DNA from: Symsagittifera roscoffensis
Taxonomy: Eukaryota > Xenacoelomorpha > Acoela > Convolutidae
NCBI RefSeq assembly: GCF_963678635.1
Contig: NC_087064.1
Span: 9,895,671-9,959,670 of the forward strand
Direction of reading: 5' to 3'
Length of the DNA stretch: 64,000 nt
This document shows positions 14,001-22,329 of this stretch, piece after piece. The position numbers and the translations under genes are program-made. Numbering within the stretch: position 1 is the stretch's first letter; every line of letters starts with the position of its first letter. A model generated the notes under the pieces. It was not told where the DNA came from. It saw only the letters and a program-made list of their open reading frames with translations, and searched no databases.

Positions 14001-15418
14001 CAAAGCCAAATCCAGCCAAAAACATTGTTCGAATGGTGAAACTGAAATAAATATCGATGACGTAATGAAAGCTCCAAGTAAGAACGAAGAAGAGCTTGCT
14101 TTGTATGTTCCAGAACCGAACGATCAAGACTTTTACATCTCGTTTGGGAACCCCTCGCCAACTGCTAACTCGCCTAAGTTACGATCGAAGACAAATCAAC
14201 CTAATAATTCGGTTGGTTCGCCAAAATTTGTTAAAAAGAGTAAACTGAAATCGGTCGGCAGTATGGACAATCTTTCTCGACCCTCAAGTGCTAAAAAGTA
14301 TGCGGCTCCGAAACCTCCAAGAACTCGTAGCGTATCAAACTTGGAGGCGAGATCGCTAAATTCGACTCTTGATGGATCCGCAGTCGAAGGTATCGAGTCG
14401 GTTAACAGTTCGATGGCCGTCGAGACAGACGATGAGAGCGCCGCGTTGACTAAGGAACGCGTAGACGAGCCGAACGAGAAGTCGCCCAACAAAATAGTTC
14501 CAGGTGCAGTAAAGGCGAAGCGCGCTCTCTTTGAAGCATACAATGATACGAACTTGAGCAACTTTAGAGTGAGGAAATCGCACGATTGTTCAAGTAGTCG
14601 AAGTGGCGATAATCAGAAAATGATGAAGGCTGCGTCTACTAGTGACCTTGTATGGGCAATGAGTGAAGGCTAGTTATTTTTCCTTGACTGCTATGTAAAA
14701 AAAGTTTTTGAAGCTTGTCGTTTTCTGCTCGTAAAATTCATTTTTTTTGTAAAAATGAGGAAAAATTTTTCTATTCAAACATTAATTATTTACACAAGCA
14801 ATCTTGCAATCAGAAAATTAACCAACGTAGCGTTATCACGATTTAATTCTGATAACTAGACTAAATATTGTACTTCAAAATCAAATGCATACTTTGTTTC
14901 AAAATCTGTTTGGGTATTTTTTCTGAAGTCATCGTGTTTTCTCCCTAGTACTATCGGGCTTCCTTTTTTCAGAATCTTTCGATAATCGTTGTTAGTGCTT
15001 AACCACAAAAATTGATTTTCTTGTTAAAAACTTGGTGTTAGAAATATATTTTATACTGTATTTGCAGAAATGCCGAAAGTGGTATCTCGCTACAAGAAAA
15101 AACAGGGCCCAAAATACAATCCGAGAACAGGGGAGGGCCTCACGGATTCGGCCACTGTCGGCAGACCCATTCGCAATTTACCCTCTCGACCCGAGGCACC
15201 CGACGACGACACGAACGAAGATGGGGAGTCTGCGGTCGGGAGCTCGGACTCGGATGGGAAGGGAGTTAGCTCAACACGCAAGGTAATTTGTTCCTCTTTC
15301 TCTCTCTCTCTCTCCCTCTCTTTATCTCTCATCTCTCTCTCTCCTCTCCTCCCTTTCTCTCTCTCCTCTCCTCCCTTTCTCTCTCTCCTCTCCTCCCTTT
15401 CTCTCTCTCCTCTCCTCC

Positions 15419-15454
<36 letters not shown>

Positions 15455-16696
15455 TGTAGTATTATTTTTTAAGTGACAATGAACGAAACGAAGACATAGA
15501 TGGTGTAGTTTACTTAAGTTCGTTTCCTTTCAGGAAAAATTATTGAAATGGAAAACGTCTTGAAATTTGTTCATGCTGTTTTTTTTTGGGTTTGACTTTC
15601 GATTTCTGGTTAGGTTCTTTTCAAAAATGAAAATTAGTGTTATAACAACATTACAATTGATCAGAGGAATTACTCATTATTCGAGTTTTTGATCCGACCA
15701 TTGAAAATGGGGAGAAGCTTTGAATTCGACTGTTTTAGTTTTTTCCTTTTTTTTGTTTTCCGCGCAAAATCAGGTAGCACAAATCATCGTCGGACTTGAT
15801 TCAAAGATATATCATATTCAAGCGCTTTCAGTCATGGTTCGAACGACTTCAAAACATTTCAAAAAATTTTTCCCAGTGACGAGAAAAACTGGTATGCATT
15901 TTTGATTTTTCGTCTAATTTCGAGCAAGTAAAGCGAGCGAGTAGCTCATTATAGAAGGATAGCCGCAGATTAGTAGTAAATAAGCAATGAGCTTTTTATC
16001 AGAGCCTTCATAAACTAGAAAATAAGTTTACAAACTTTTTCTGGTCCATGTTGGAAATAAAAGACTTCAAAAATTCAAAAAAAAATTTGCAAAAAAATAT
16101 TGTTTGTTATTTTTAAGGACAGCTGTATTTCAGTATGTCTATTTTACCATGAATACCAAAAGAGCCCGGAATCTAGTTGCTCAGAGTTTATCAGCACAAA
16201 AAAACACACACACACACACACACAAAATGAATTAATTTTAAAAGAAAGTTTTAGAAAACTTTTGTTTCGACCAGTTTTATAGAATATGGTCGAAACGTTA
16301 TGTGCTACTTGCACAGCAACGGGCTATCTATGTTGCTTATTGTCTCAGTTTAATCAAACAAGTGTCAACCAATAAAAGTTTTTGAGAAAAGTGGACAAAA
16401 ATCAATCCTTTTTTGGTTACTTGAGGCAGTTCGTTGACACTTTTCCAACCGTCTGTTGGCTGTATGAAATTTTTGCTCTTGATCAAATGGTATTTTGTAC
16501 CGAAAAAATTCAGATTGGAACTAATTTTGTACCGTTTAGTTTTCCAAATTGTGGTTCGCCAAATTTCGTGAGCTTAGTCTTTATTAACTTCGACCATTAC
16601 CCGAATGTGTTTTTGTTTCAGAAATTCGTTCCTTCAAGTGATCAACGTAAACCAGTGGTGAAGAACTTCGGCTCCAAAATGAACCATCTTTTGTAG
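1795..16696 (+). CDS. COBL-like: Cordon-bleu (Cobl/COBLL1)-like protein, 12 exons seen, 5' end missing
   Basis: Join: 1795-2026, 3607-3732, 4924-5161, 5693-5919, 6170-6535, 6969-7399, 8655-8876, 9219-9754, 12851-13164, 13558-14662, 15068-15282, 16622-16696. All junctions keep phase and give 1361 residues ending in TAG. Seen: a first ubiquitin-like segment (exon 1), a second one starting VKVDVTIPELNNK (exon 3), a basic KEKKKRLSFFGLMKG motif (exon 4), RRKAPPPPPKK (exon 7), and Ser/Pro-rich disordered sequence in between. This order matches vertebrate Cobl/COBLL1: ubiquitin-like domains, a KK..LGFF-type motif, then KRAP motifs that bind syndapin SH3 domains. Cobl proteins nucleate or bundle actin at the cell cortex through C-terminal WH2 domains. 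I see no clear WH2 motif here, so actin nucleation is not shown. Length is close to human COBL (about 1260). The first codon of exon 1 is split, so the start lies in an exon I did not find. Confidence 0.75.
3607..3732 (+). CDS. Cobl-like exon 2: polar linker
   Basis: Forty-two codons in phase 0-0 between TTGTTATTTTAG and CAG|GTTAAA. It encodes a Gly/Ser/Asn-rich linker (HMQHEMNNNHGGYSTEK...) between the two ubiquitin-like segments. No motif is recognised; support comes from the phase and the clean splice sites. Confidence 0.65.
4924..5161 (+). CDS. Cobl-like exon 3: second ubiquitin-like (Cobl) domain
   Basis: Acceptor TTCAACTTTAG, donor CAAG|GTAAAA, phase 0 to 1. The protein VKVDVTIPELNNKMVIRISP...CRDLLNIVCHNKKLDKSQREIRL...SQPINDISRLVVTVG has the strand-strand-helix spacing of the Cobl ubiquitin-like domain. 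This exon is the main reason for the family call. Confidence 0.8.
5693..5919 (+). CDS. Cobl-like exon 4: basic KKRLSFFG motif, GC splice donor
   Basis: Phase 1 to 0. The C-terminal part has STPLYGTKEKKKRLSFFG followed by LMKGKSRNK, like the basic-aromatic motif that follows the ubiquitin-like domain in Cobl/COBLL1. The only donor that keeps the frame is AAG|GCAAGT, the textbook consensus for GC-AG introns. Reading through instead meets TGA seven bases beyond that consensus. Confidence 0.8.
6170..6535 (+). CDS. Cobl-like exon 5: Ser/Pro-rich
   Basis: Exactly 122 codons in phase 0-0 between TTTTTTCCAG and CCG|GTGAGA. The protein NDDIYASGPFDPFSNSP...GELRKKLQHSPSLDGVLDEP is low in hydrophobics and looks disordered. 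Its GC content is well above that of the introns on either side. Confidence 0.75.
6969..7399 (+). CDS. Cobl-like exon 6: polar, disordered; probable GC donor
   Basis: Acceptor TATGTTTCAG, phase 0 to 2. It encodes SKHRSAENVSSAINGIQKSS...SNLRVMSYSSTPDIVTDVERNFDSYDQHKNS. Coding character stops at TTCAAG|GCAGGC. A GC donor there is the only nearby one giving phase 2, which the next exon needs. It fits the GC-donor consensus less well than exon 4's site. Confidence 0.65.
7640..8300 (+). repeat. Dispersed repeat family R1, copy 1
   Basis: Shares ordered blocks with 15690-16350: CCATT(T)GAAAAATGGGG.AGAA, a TTTTAGTTTTTTC poly(T) block, TTTTTCGTCT.A.TTCGAGC, and a terminal ATGGTC.GAAC.TT...GCTACTTGCACAG. 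Shorter pieces of the terminal block occur elsewhere in the window. It lies in the intron between exons 6 and 7 and looks like a non-autonomous transposon; its ends are not defined. Confidence 0.6.
8655..8876 (+). CDS. Cobl-like exon 7: KRAP-like proline motif
   Basis: Phase 2 to 2 between CTGTTTTTAG and ACAG|GTTTGT. It carries GGPPRRKAPPPPPKK, close to the KRAP motifs by which Cobl binds the syndapin/PACSIN SH3 domain; polyproline could also bind profilin. The flanking sequence is Ser/Gly-rich. Confidence 0.75.
9219..9754 (+). CDS. Cobl-like exon 8: second proline patch and Cys-rich stretch
   Basis: Phase 2 to 1; acceptor TGTTTTTATAG, donor AATG|GTGAGT. It begins NGLSVESMSELSADPPAIPKR and includes RPPHETPPSARGLRSKRRP. 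Near the end is an unusual Cys-rich stretch (ten cysteines between CESVCSC and CSQCCSCRS). I know of no such cluster in vertebrate Cobl. Confidence 0.7.
9768..9990 (+). repeat. Dispersed repeat family R2, plus copy
   Basis: Contains CACAAGCAATGCTTGTGT, an AACTATC-poly(T)-CAACCTAAGTCGCAAATATTG block, and TAAGGATTTTAACACAGGCT. The same blocks recur in reverse complement at 34140-34380. It begins about 13 bases after the exon 8 donor, so the transposon abuts the splice site. Confidence 0.65.
10540..11715 (+). repeat. Intronic tandem array, ~165-bp units
   Basis: About seven degenerate units. The landmark CTACAGGGTTGGGA or a variant sits near 10605, 10900, 11058, 11230, 11394 and 11558, i.e. 158-172 bp apart, with one irregular 295-bp gap. 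Each unit also carries CGTCATATCTCGAAAACTAC and GGCAAGATTCGCAATC. The array fills the middle of the 3.1-kb intron between exons 8 and 9 of the Cobl-like gene. Confidence 0.85.
12851..13164 (+). CDS. Cobl-like exon 9
   Basis: Phase 1 to 0; acceptor ATTTTTTTTCTAG, donor ATG|GTTAGT. It encodes NMSDVISIRSETSSLDHFG, then acidic and Gly/Ser/Thr-rich sequence ending VTPVNM. The acidic, Ser-rich start could be a short interaction motif, but I recognise none. Confidence 0.75.
13181..13201 (+). repeat. GA/poly-G simple repeat
   Basis: A GAGAGAGA run followed by about 15 consecutive G, just inside the intron after exon 9. Such a G tract is rare in this AT-rich DNA and may cause length errors in the assembly. 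Confidence 0.8.
13558..14662 (+). CDS. Cobl-like exon 10: long lysine/serine-rich exon
   Basis: Largest exon. The frame is closed by TAG immediately upstream at 13555-13557, and that AG is the acceptor, giving SRENFGLPDFQRCTPGELKS. It continues VYESLVQRLDEVKSQLVLVG (helical, possibly a short coiled coil), then charged repeats and KYAAPKPPRTRSVSNLEARS, a further class I proline motif. I end it at ATGA|GTGAAG because that gives phase 1, as exon 11 needs. Read without splicing, it ends in TAG at 14671-14673, which would be an alternative C terminus. Confidence 0.7.
15068..15282 (+). CDS. Cobl-like exon 11: basic then acidic
   Basis: Acceptor GTATTTGCAG, donor CAAG|GTAATT, phase 1 to 0. It encodes MPKVVSRYKKKQGPKYNPRT, then GRPIRNLPSRPEAPDDDTNE and an acidic Ser/Asp stretch. 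A separate gene starting at its ATG is possible, but both phases fit the Cobl-like chain. Confidence 0.65.
15294..15458 (+). repeat. CT-rich minisatellite (22-bp unit)
   Basis: Pure pyrimidine tract. Four copies of a unit close to CTCTCCTCTCCTCCCTTTCT are flanked by plain (CT)n. It starts about 12 bases past the exon 11 donor. Long CT tracts can act as PTB-binding splicing silencers; that role is only a possibility here. Confidence 0.9.
15690..16350 (+). repeat. Dispersed repeat family R1, copy 2
   Basis: Collinear with the 7640-8300 copy over about 650 bp, diverged by many substitutions and indels. It ends with ATGGTCGAAACGTTATGTGC then TACTTGCACAGCAAC. It sits in the last intron of the Cobl-like gene. 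A 21-bp (AC)n run at 16204-16224 lies inside it. Confidence 0.6.
16622..16696 (+). CDS. Cobl-like terminal exon
   Basis: Acceptor TTTTTGTTTCAG, then KFVPSSDQRKPVVKNFGSKM and NHLL before TAG. Phase 0 entry matches the preceding donor, and AATAAA follows 98 bases after the stop. The short C terminus is basic and hydrophobic; it is not a recognisable WH2 motif. Confidence 0.65.
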   Translation, partial: KFVPSSDQRKPVVKNFGSKMNHLL

Positions 16697-16794
16697 ATTT
16701 AATTAACAAAATGGACAACAGTAAGAGCTAGAGCTTGATTGGGCTAAGTTGATGCATTCGGGCTCCGAGGGATGTGTTTGAACCACTCAGCCGA

Positions 16795-16800
16795 AATAAA
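16795..16800 (+). terminator. Polyadenylation signal AATAAA of the Cobl-like gene
   Basis: Canonical AATAAA about 100 bases after the TAG at 16694-16696 and followed by T-rich sequence. It is the first AATAAA after the stop. Confidence 0.6.
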
Positions 16801-17039
16801 CTGTGATAGATTTTGTACAATAATTTTAATTTGTTTAAATTTGTCAGTTTGCAATTTGTAATTGATTTTATGCCTTAATTACAACTGAAGTAAAAGTAGA
16901 TGAAGGGAATGAAATCCGAGGCCAACGTTTTTGACAACTAAACCGCAGAAACCTCCGATAGTCATTGTTTTCAACGCGACTTCTTTTTTCCGCAACCAGG
17001 ATACTTTCTAGATACAGCAATGGTAGAAATGTGTCATTG

Positions 17040-17210
17040 TTTTCAAGTTTTTTTCAGCTTTTATCTGCCTATAGTAGTGCCTATAATTTATCTGCTTTTT
17101 TGTGACTAGCGTCTAATGATATACCACGTTTTTTCTAGTTTTTTCTATCTTTTATCTGCCTATAATGACAGATTTTTTCGTGACTAGCTTCTAACTATAT
17201 GCAGAGGGGT
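17040..17210 (+). repeat. Two-copy tandem repeat (~85 bp)
   Basis: Two copies share CTTTTATCTGCCTATA, then TTTTTTGTGACTAGC or a variant and GTCTAATGATAT or TTCTAACTATAT. This is intergenic DNA after the Cobl-like gene. The rest of 16801-18216 shows only AT-rich chance ORFs. Confidence 0.6.
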
Positions 17211-18216
17211 AGATTAGTTGGGGTCTTTTTTAACTGGGCCAAATAGATTTTCCGAGGTCGTATCTAATATTTTCGGATTTTGAGTTTTCGTTTGAACTTT
17301 GGTGTGGTTTTCAAAAAACTTTTGACATTCTTTTATGTTGGCTATTTAGTTTCCCACAATTCTAAATTTGTGCGCCGCATGCAATTGTTTCCAGAGAATG
17401 TCCAAAACAAGCTACCTTTAGGCAACTTTAAATTAAATTCAACAAATAATCACGTTTTTGGAGTTAACCAGACCCTCAAAATTAAAAAGATTCGTTGGAA
17501 AATTTCGAAGTTCAAAAAAATTTTCAACACGAAAAATCATCCAACTTCCATTAGGAAAGTTCTAGAAGACCCTAAATTTCCGCTCCAAAAGGACATGTTC
17601 AATCTGCTCAGTTTTAAACGCTACTAATTTGTCAAAACGGTCACTCTGCAACTTTTGAACTCGCCTATCGTTTTAGACATTAATGGATTTAGGTGCTTCT
17701 GGACGGCAAACAATTGGCGAAGCGGGTTTGCCTCAGCTAAGTTTGGAATGATTATGTACTTGATATTTGCGTTGCTTCGAAGAGTGCAAAACAAGATGGT
17801 TTCAATATTCGAGCTAAGACAGGGTATAAAACAAAACAGTTCACTTCTGGAAAAACTCGACCCTGTTTTCCAGAATTGAACTGTTTGCTTGCTGAATTTT
17901 TCCAAAAAATGTGTGAATCGAGGGGGACCGCCCTGGAAGAGAAATTTCTCGCCGTGATTTCGATCTTCATATTAAAGCTGTAGAGGTTGCAATCTGTTTT
18001 CAAAACGTATTTTATGATTAACCTAAAAAATTTTTTTTCATAATTTATATGAAAACGCCTGAAAATGCTTGTTTGAATGTTTAAATTGAATGCGGTTTCA
18101 AATTGTATGACCAAAGTTACATCACTTAATTAAATTTGTATCAGAAGAAAAAACAATTATTAGAATCACATTTTTTTTTCAAACAAATTTTGTATTTTTA
18201 TCTTAAGCATTTTACC

Positions 18217-18621
18217 CAGGGGCGGATCCAGGATTTTTTCGAGGGGGGGCGGATTTTCGAAAATTTTGACGCCCTTTTTTTTTTAGGTCGACCAAATTGA
18301 TTTTCCGAGCTCTTCTAAAGCATTAAAAGGTCCCTGTTTTTGCCAAATTTTCTGCGCCGCAGGCAAATTTTTGAAAAAACAGGTCAAAAAAGCCGTTTTT
18401 AGGCACTTTTTGAAAAATTTTGACAAAAAAATTGCGTTTTTTTGGCGCGCGCTCCCCCTCAAAGTTAGTATATATTGGCGCCGATGGCGCCTTTAGAAAA
18501 ATTTTAGGGTCGGTCGGCAAAAATGGATTTTTTAAAAAGTACCAAAGGGGGGACCCTTTGGGTCGGCAGGGGGTCGAATCCCTGAGGGGGGGCGTCCGCC
18601 CGCCCCCTAAATCCGCCCCTG
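18217..18621 (+). mobile_element. hAT-type MITE with 8-bp target site duplication
   Basis: A 405-bp element starting CAGGGGCGGATCCAGGA and ending TAAATCCGCCCCTG, so its termini are inverted repeats with the CAGGG ends typical of hAT elements. It is flanked on both sides by ATTTTACC (18209-18216 and 18622-18629), a perfect 8-bp duplication as hAT transposases make. It has no transposase ORF and so is non-autonomous. Related copies lie at 46241 and 46987. Confidence 0.9.
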
Positions 18622-18629
18622 ATTTTACC

Positions 18630-18949
18630 AGCTTTAGACTTTTTTATAAAAGTGATAAGAAAAATCAAAAATCCTCAAAGTTGATTAAAAAACTGTGACG
18701 AAAAATTGTGTTTTTCATGAAATCAGTTCTATTGACAGTTTCGAGACATATTGTTTGTCAGCTTTCTTTCCCCGCCAGGTTATCCCACTCCAAAGTAGCT
18801 AGAAGACATAATAGCCCAGGACGAAGCAGCCCACGCAAAATTGAATATCTCATCAGAGGATCGAAGCTAACAATATATTGCAATTTGCTAATCAGAGGAG
18901 TTATAAACACGATAGCCGGTCGATGAAGTGGCATTCAGTTTCAAAATGG
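18630..18949. other. Intergenic, no gene seen
   Basis: Between the MITE and the decayed gypsy fragment I see only an AT-rich stretch with a chance ORF (18708-18926). No exon signals or recognisable motifs. Confidence 0.4.
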
Positions 18950-20911
18950 ATACCGCATTTGACCAAACTGATCAAAGCGATGCTTGAAATAAAAAGCAAT
19001 GCCTGACAACGTGCATGAAGTAAAATACAATTGTAAGCACAGTATTTAACCCACATTTTGTCTACTTGTTTGTAGCAAACAAAGCGTACAAGCTTGATTT
19101 CGTATGCTCACTTGGCGTGAAGCTTAAAGCATAAAACTCTTTTATCAAAAGATCAAACAATCAATTCGCGGTGGATTAAAAACTTTGGTTCAAAATTCAT
19201 AAAAACGCACCCTAAATCAAAAAGAATTTTTAATAGGGTAATTGGCTTGTGGCGGGATGACAGAAAAGCTATTAAATTTTGTTGTTTTGTCATCCATCAT
19301 CTCCTGAAAAATGCTAACTTTGAGTCTTGTAAGTCTAAAAAACTTGATGCTTGGAAATTGAGGTAAAATTCATAAAACTGCCGACAAATTGTCAAATTAT
19401 GTCAAAAGTTTGACCAATTTAAATCTGAGAGAGAGTCAATTGAGTTAAAGCTTGAGAGCAATAGAGTTTAGCTTAGTTTTTGTAAAAGTTAATTGTCATC
19501 CAGTCTTTTTCCTTGGGTTTTTAAGGTCTGATTTGTGGAACCACTGCTTGTTTCCAGAAAATTGAGCTTCTGGTTGCAGGAGTCGAGCGAGGGGTAGTTG
19601 CCCTGAAGAAGCAATGACACGCCAATATGCTTGCCTTGAACTGCATAAGTTGTTCAAATAGGTCAGTCCTCGGCGTTTTGCATAGTCATCTCAAAGAGCT
19701 GGAGAACCAAGGTTGCTTTTAACAGCCACTTTTTCTCCTTTAATTTAGTTTTTGAATCAGCACCTGTGTTCACTTGTATTTTCACCTCAGTGTAATCAAT
19801 CACGACATTTCCGCATGTGGTGGCTATGCCGATGAGATTTGATGCGAAAACATTCCCACTTGCTGTTCTCAGAGCTTTCTAATTCCCCTCTGAGAACCGA
19901 CCCCTATCAGCATGATGGTTTAGTCCTTAATAGTTCGACTGTTACCTGCGTTAATGTTGCCTAACTTAATTTAACACTTTTGTTGTAAAGTGTCCTATCT
20001 TATCACATGAGTTACATTTCTTACCCATTGAAGGGCAAGGATGATCCCCGTGCACTTTTACTTCGTAGTTTGGACATTCCGATATAAGGGCATTGCACTT
20101 TTTTTTATTTTTCCCTGGTTTTCCAAAGGTTGACTTAGAAATTATTGATTTTTTTCTTTAATTTTAGCCTCAGATGTACCAGCAAAACGCTGTGTTTGAT
20201 CGCTTAAGTGTAAAACAGTTTTCACCTCAGTGAGACTTATGCCTGTTTTAACTCTACTTGCCTCAACAATTTGAGTTTAGAGTTTGCTGATCTTAGTCCC
20301 GAGATGAACTTCATTCGTATCATATCGTCTTTCAGATCAGCGGTGTCTTAAGTTTCGAAAGCTCACAATACCGAGCAGCTTCACAAAGTCTTGCAAGAAA
20401 GTCGTCGTCAGACTCTCCTGGATTATGAAGTATCGATAGTAAGAGTGCTCGTTCAGTAAAGACCACATATTATCTGGGTCTGCAGTAGCCTTATACCACA
20501 GTGTGGATCTCACTAAATGTCATCTCGCTGAGATTTTTTTGGCGAAACAAGACTCCTCAACTTCAAGGTTGCCTGCACTCTACATTGGCTGAGGCAGAAA
20601 ATTGTCCTCTGGAGGTCTGCGGCAATCGTTCGGTCTGCAGCCTTGTCGATTTTTTTTTCACTGAGCGTGCTCTCCAAAGGGAAGCAACCAGCCAAGCCAT
20701 TGCCTCTCCAGGTTTCGAAAGATGAGTTATTGGATTCACTCATTTCAAGTTTCCAGTCTTGACACAACTGCTGTGGATTGATGCAAGACAAAATTTGTTC
20801 TGAAGATTTTATAGAGATTGATGTTAACGATAAATTCAGTTGGTATTTTTCGTTGTTATCGAAGGAAAAAGTACACGAAGGAAAAAATGATGTCATTAGG
20901 GACAGATACAT
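18950..20911 (-). pseudogene. Decayed Ty3/gypsy gag-protease fragment
   Basis: Read on the minus strand, short frames show retroelement landmarks in the right order. Near 20480-20330 is a capsid-like stretch (NPGESDDDFLARLCEAARYC, then LIKDDMIRMKFISGLRS). Near 20050-19985 is a zinc-knuckle region with HPCPSMGKKCNSCDKIGHF. Near 19790-19755 is a protease start, QVNTGADSKTKL, with Asn where the catalytic Asp belongs. Stops and frameshifts separate the pieces, so it is dead. Coordinates are approximate; LTRs were not found. Confidence 0.7.
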
Positions 20912-20959
20912 TTTTGTTCACGTATTCCCTTTTTGGTAACTTTTTACTAAAATTACATT

Positions 20960-21201
20960 CAACACATACAGCATCTCATTCATATAAAGTGTTTAAATTC
21001 ATCTCCAAATATATCATGAATTATGGGAAAATTTACATAGGCCAAGGGTCTTGTTTCAAATCAAAGGCAATCACAAGCTTTTGCAGTGCCGAGGGCATCG
21101 AAACAGTTTTCTCGGAGGTAAATGATCAGAGAGCAATTGGATGTGTTCATTGTTTAAAACGGAGCCTAAAGAATTTTGTACTTACTCATTTAAAAGAGTA
21201 A
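20960..21201 (+). pseudogene. Decayed Ty3/gypsy integrase fragment
   Basis: Plus-strand frame with KFISKYIMNYGKIYIGQGSC, then SKAITSFCSAEGIE and NDQRAIGCVHCLKRSLKNFV. This aligns by eye with the integrase core of the full element at 54.7-54.9 kb, including its DQGSGF and DHRATGLVER motifs, but key acidic residues are changed. It points the opposite way from the adjacent gag fragment, so the two were rearranged or belong to different insertions. Confidence 0.7.
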
Positions 21202-21499
21202 AATCATGGTAGCCTAGAATTTATGGTGGAGCGCGCCCTCTGAGCTTTACGTTTCGCACCAAAAGCCACACATAAAATTTTCCTATTTTAGGCTTATTTT
21301 GGCAGAGAAGCCAACACGATGTTACAAAATTTGACTTGAAAGCCTTCACCAAAACAACCAAATTGAGACAATGTAATTCGAGAAAAGTTGCGTGCTTAGG
21401 CAAAGATGATCCTCAGGCACAGAAATTGCCACATCCTGCTAAGACCAACTGGAACGCAAGATCTGACGTGAAATACGACCAGGAAAAAAAATTCACCCA

Positions 21500-22320
21500 C
21501 TGCGGGTGACAGCGAACCTGGTGAAATGCCCACCGAGGCGGTAAGTGGGGGAAAATCAAAGGCCAGAGGACGGGCCAGCGGCAGATCGGAACTGTTGTTC
21601 CTCCGAAAAAGGAAGCAAGAAAGCAGGTATCAATTTTACAAAAAAAAAGTTGCCTGCGAGTTTAAGCACACAATCTTATTAAATAACTGGTCTGCGCTTT
21701 AAAAAAATGGCGTCACCGCTAGGAAGGGTGTTCTCAAAATGTGCCCAGCCTGCTTACAATAGCAAAGTTACGCAGCAAAATAGAAGCAGAATTCAAACTT
21801 AACCCGACATCAGGCAAATGGACAACTAGGGGCGGAGTATGGTTTCAAAAAACGTGGGAGGATGAAAACTCCAATTCCGCATCCAATTGCGAGCCCGCGT
21901 TGATGCCTTGCGAGGTAGAGTAGTGCGAAAAGGCCAAATAGAGTGGACAGGGTCTAGCGGAGCGAAATCTTGCATTGGCGATACGGCAACGCCGAGGGAA
22001 AACACGGATGCACTGGGGGAGGCGAGAGGGAATGCGCCGGGGAAAAAGGACTTAGTAGCCCAGCACGAATCGGATGAGAAAAACCCACGGGTGAGCGGCG
22101 ACGCAGCAAGACCGAAGGAGAAAGAAGAGAGTATAAAGGCGGACCGACCGCTAAAACAAAGGTTAGAATCCTTTTTCAATCAAGATTTCAAAAAGCAGGA
22201 CAAAACAAGCTCGCGAAAAAACTCAAGGAACCGGAACGCGGTGTCAAATATTGGGGCCATAATGATCGATAACGTTACTAATGAAGGGGTGAAAAAGGGG
22301 GAAGCGCGGAAAAAGTAAGA
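21500..22320 (+). other. Unidentified GC-richer block with overlapping ORFs
   Basis: Two overlapping plus-strand frames (21741-21923 and 21887-22318) encode KLRSKIEAEFKLNPTSGKW, then WFQKTWEDENSNSASN, and a 143-residue, highly charged, Lys/Glu-rich frame ending KGEARKK. Base composition is GC-richer than the surroundings and purine-rich. I do not recognise it. A transposon-encoded protein broken by a frameshift near 21890 is likely, since it abuts gypsy fragments. An exon of an unknown gene is the alternative. Confidence 0.35.
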
Positions 22321-22329
22321 AAGGGAAAA

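Noticed and set aside
17280..17879. ORFs of 115 and 74 codons
   Set aside because: Lysine/Phe/Asn-rich translations as expected from AT-rich DNA, no motif and no splice context.
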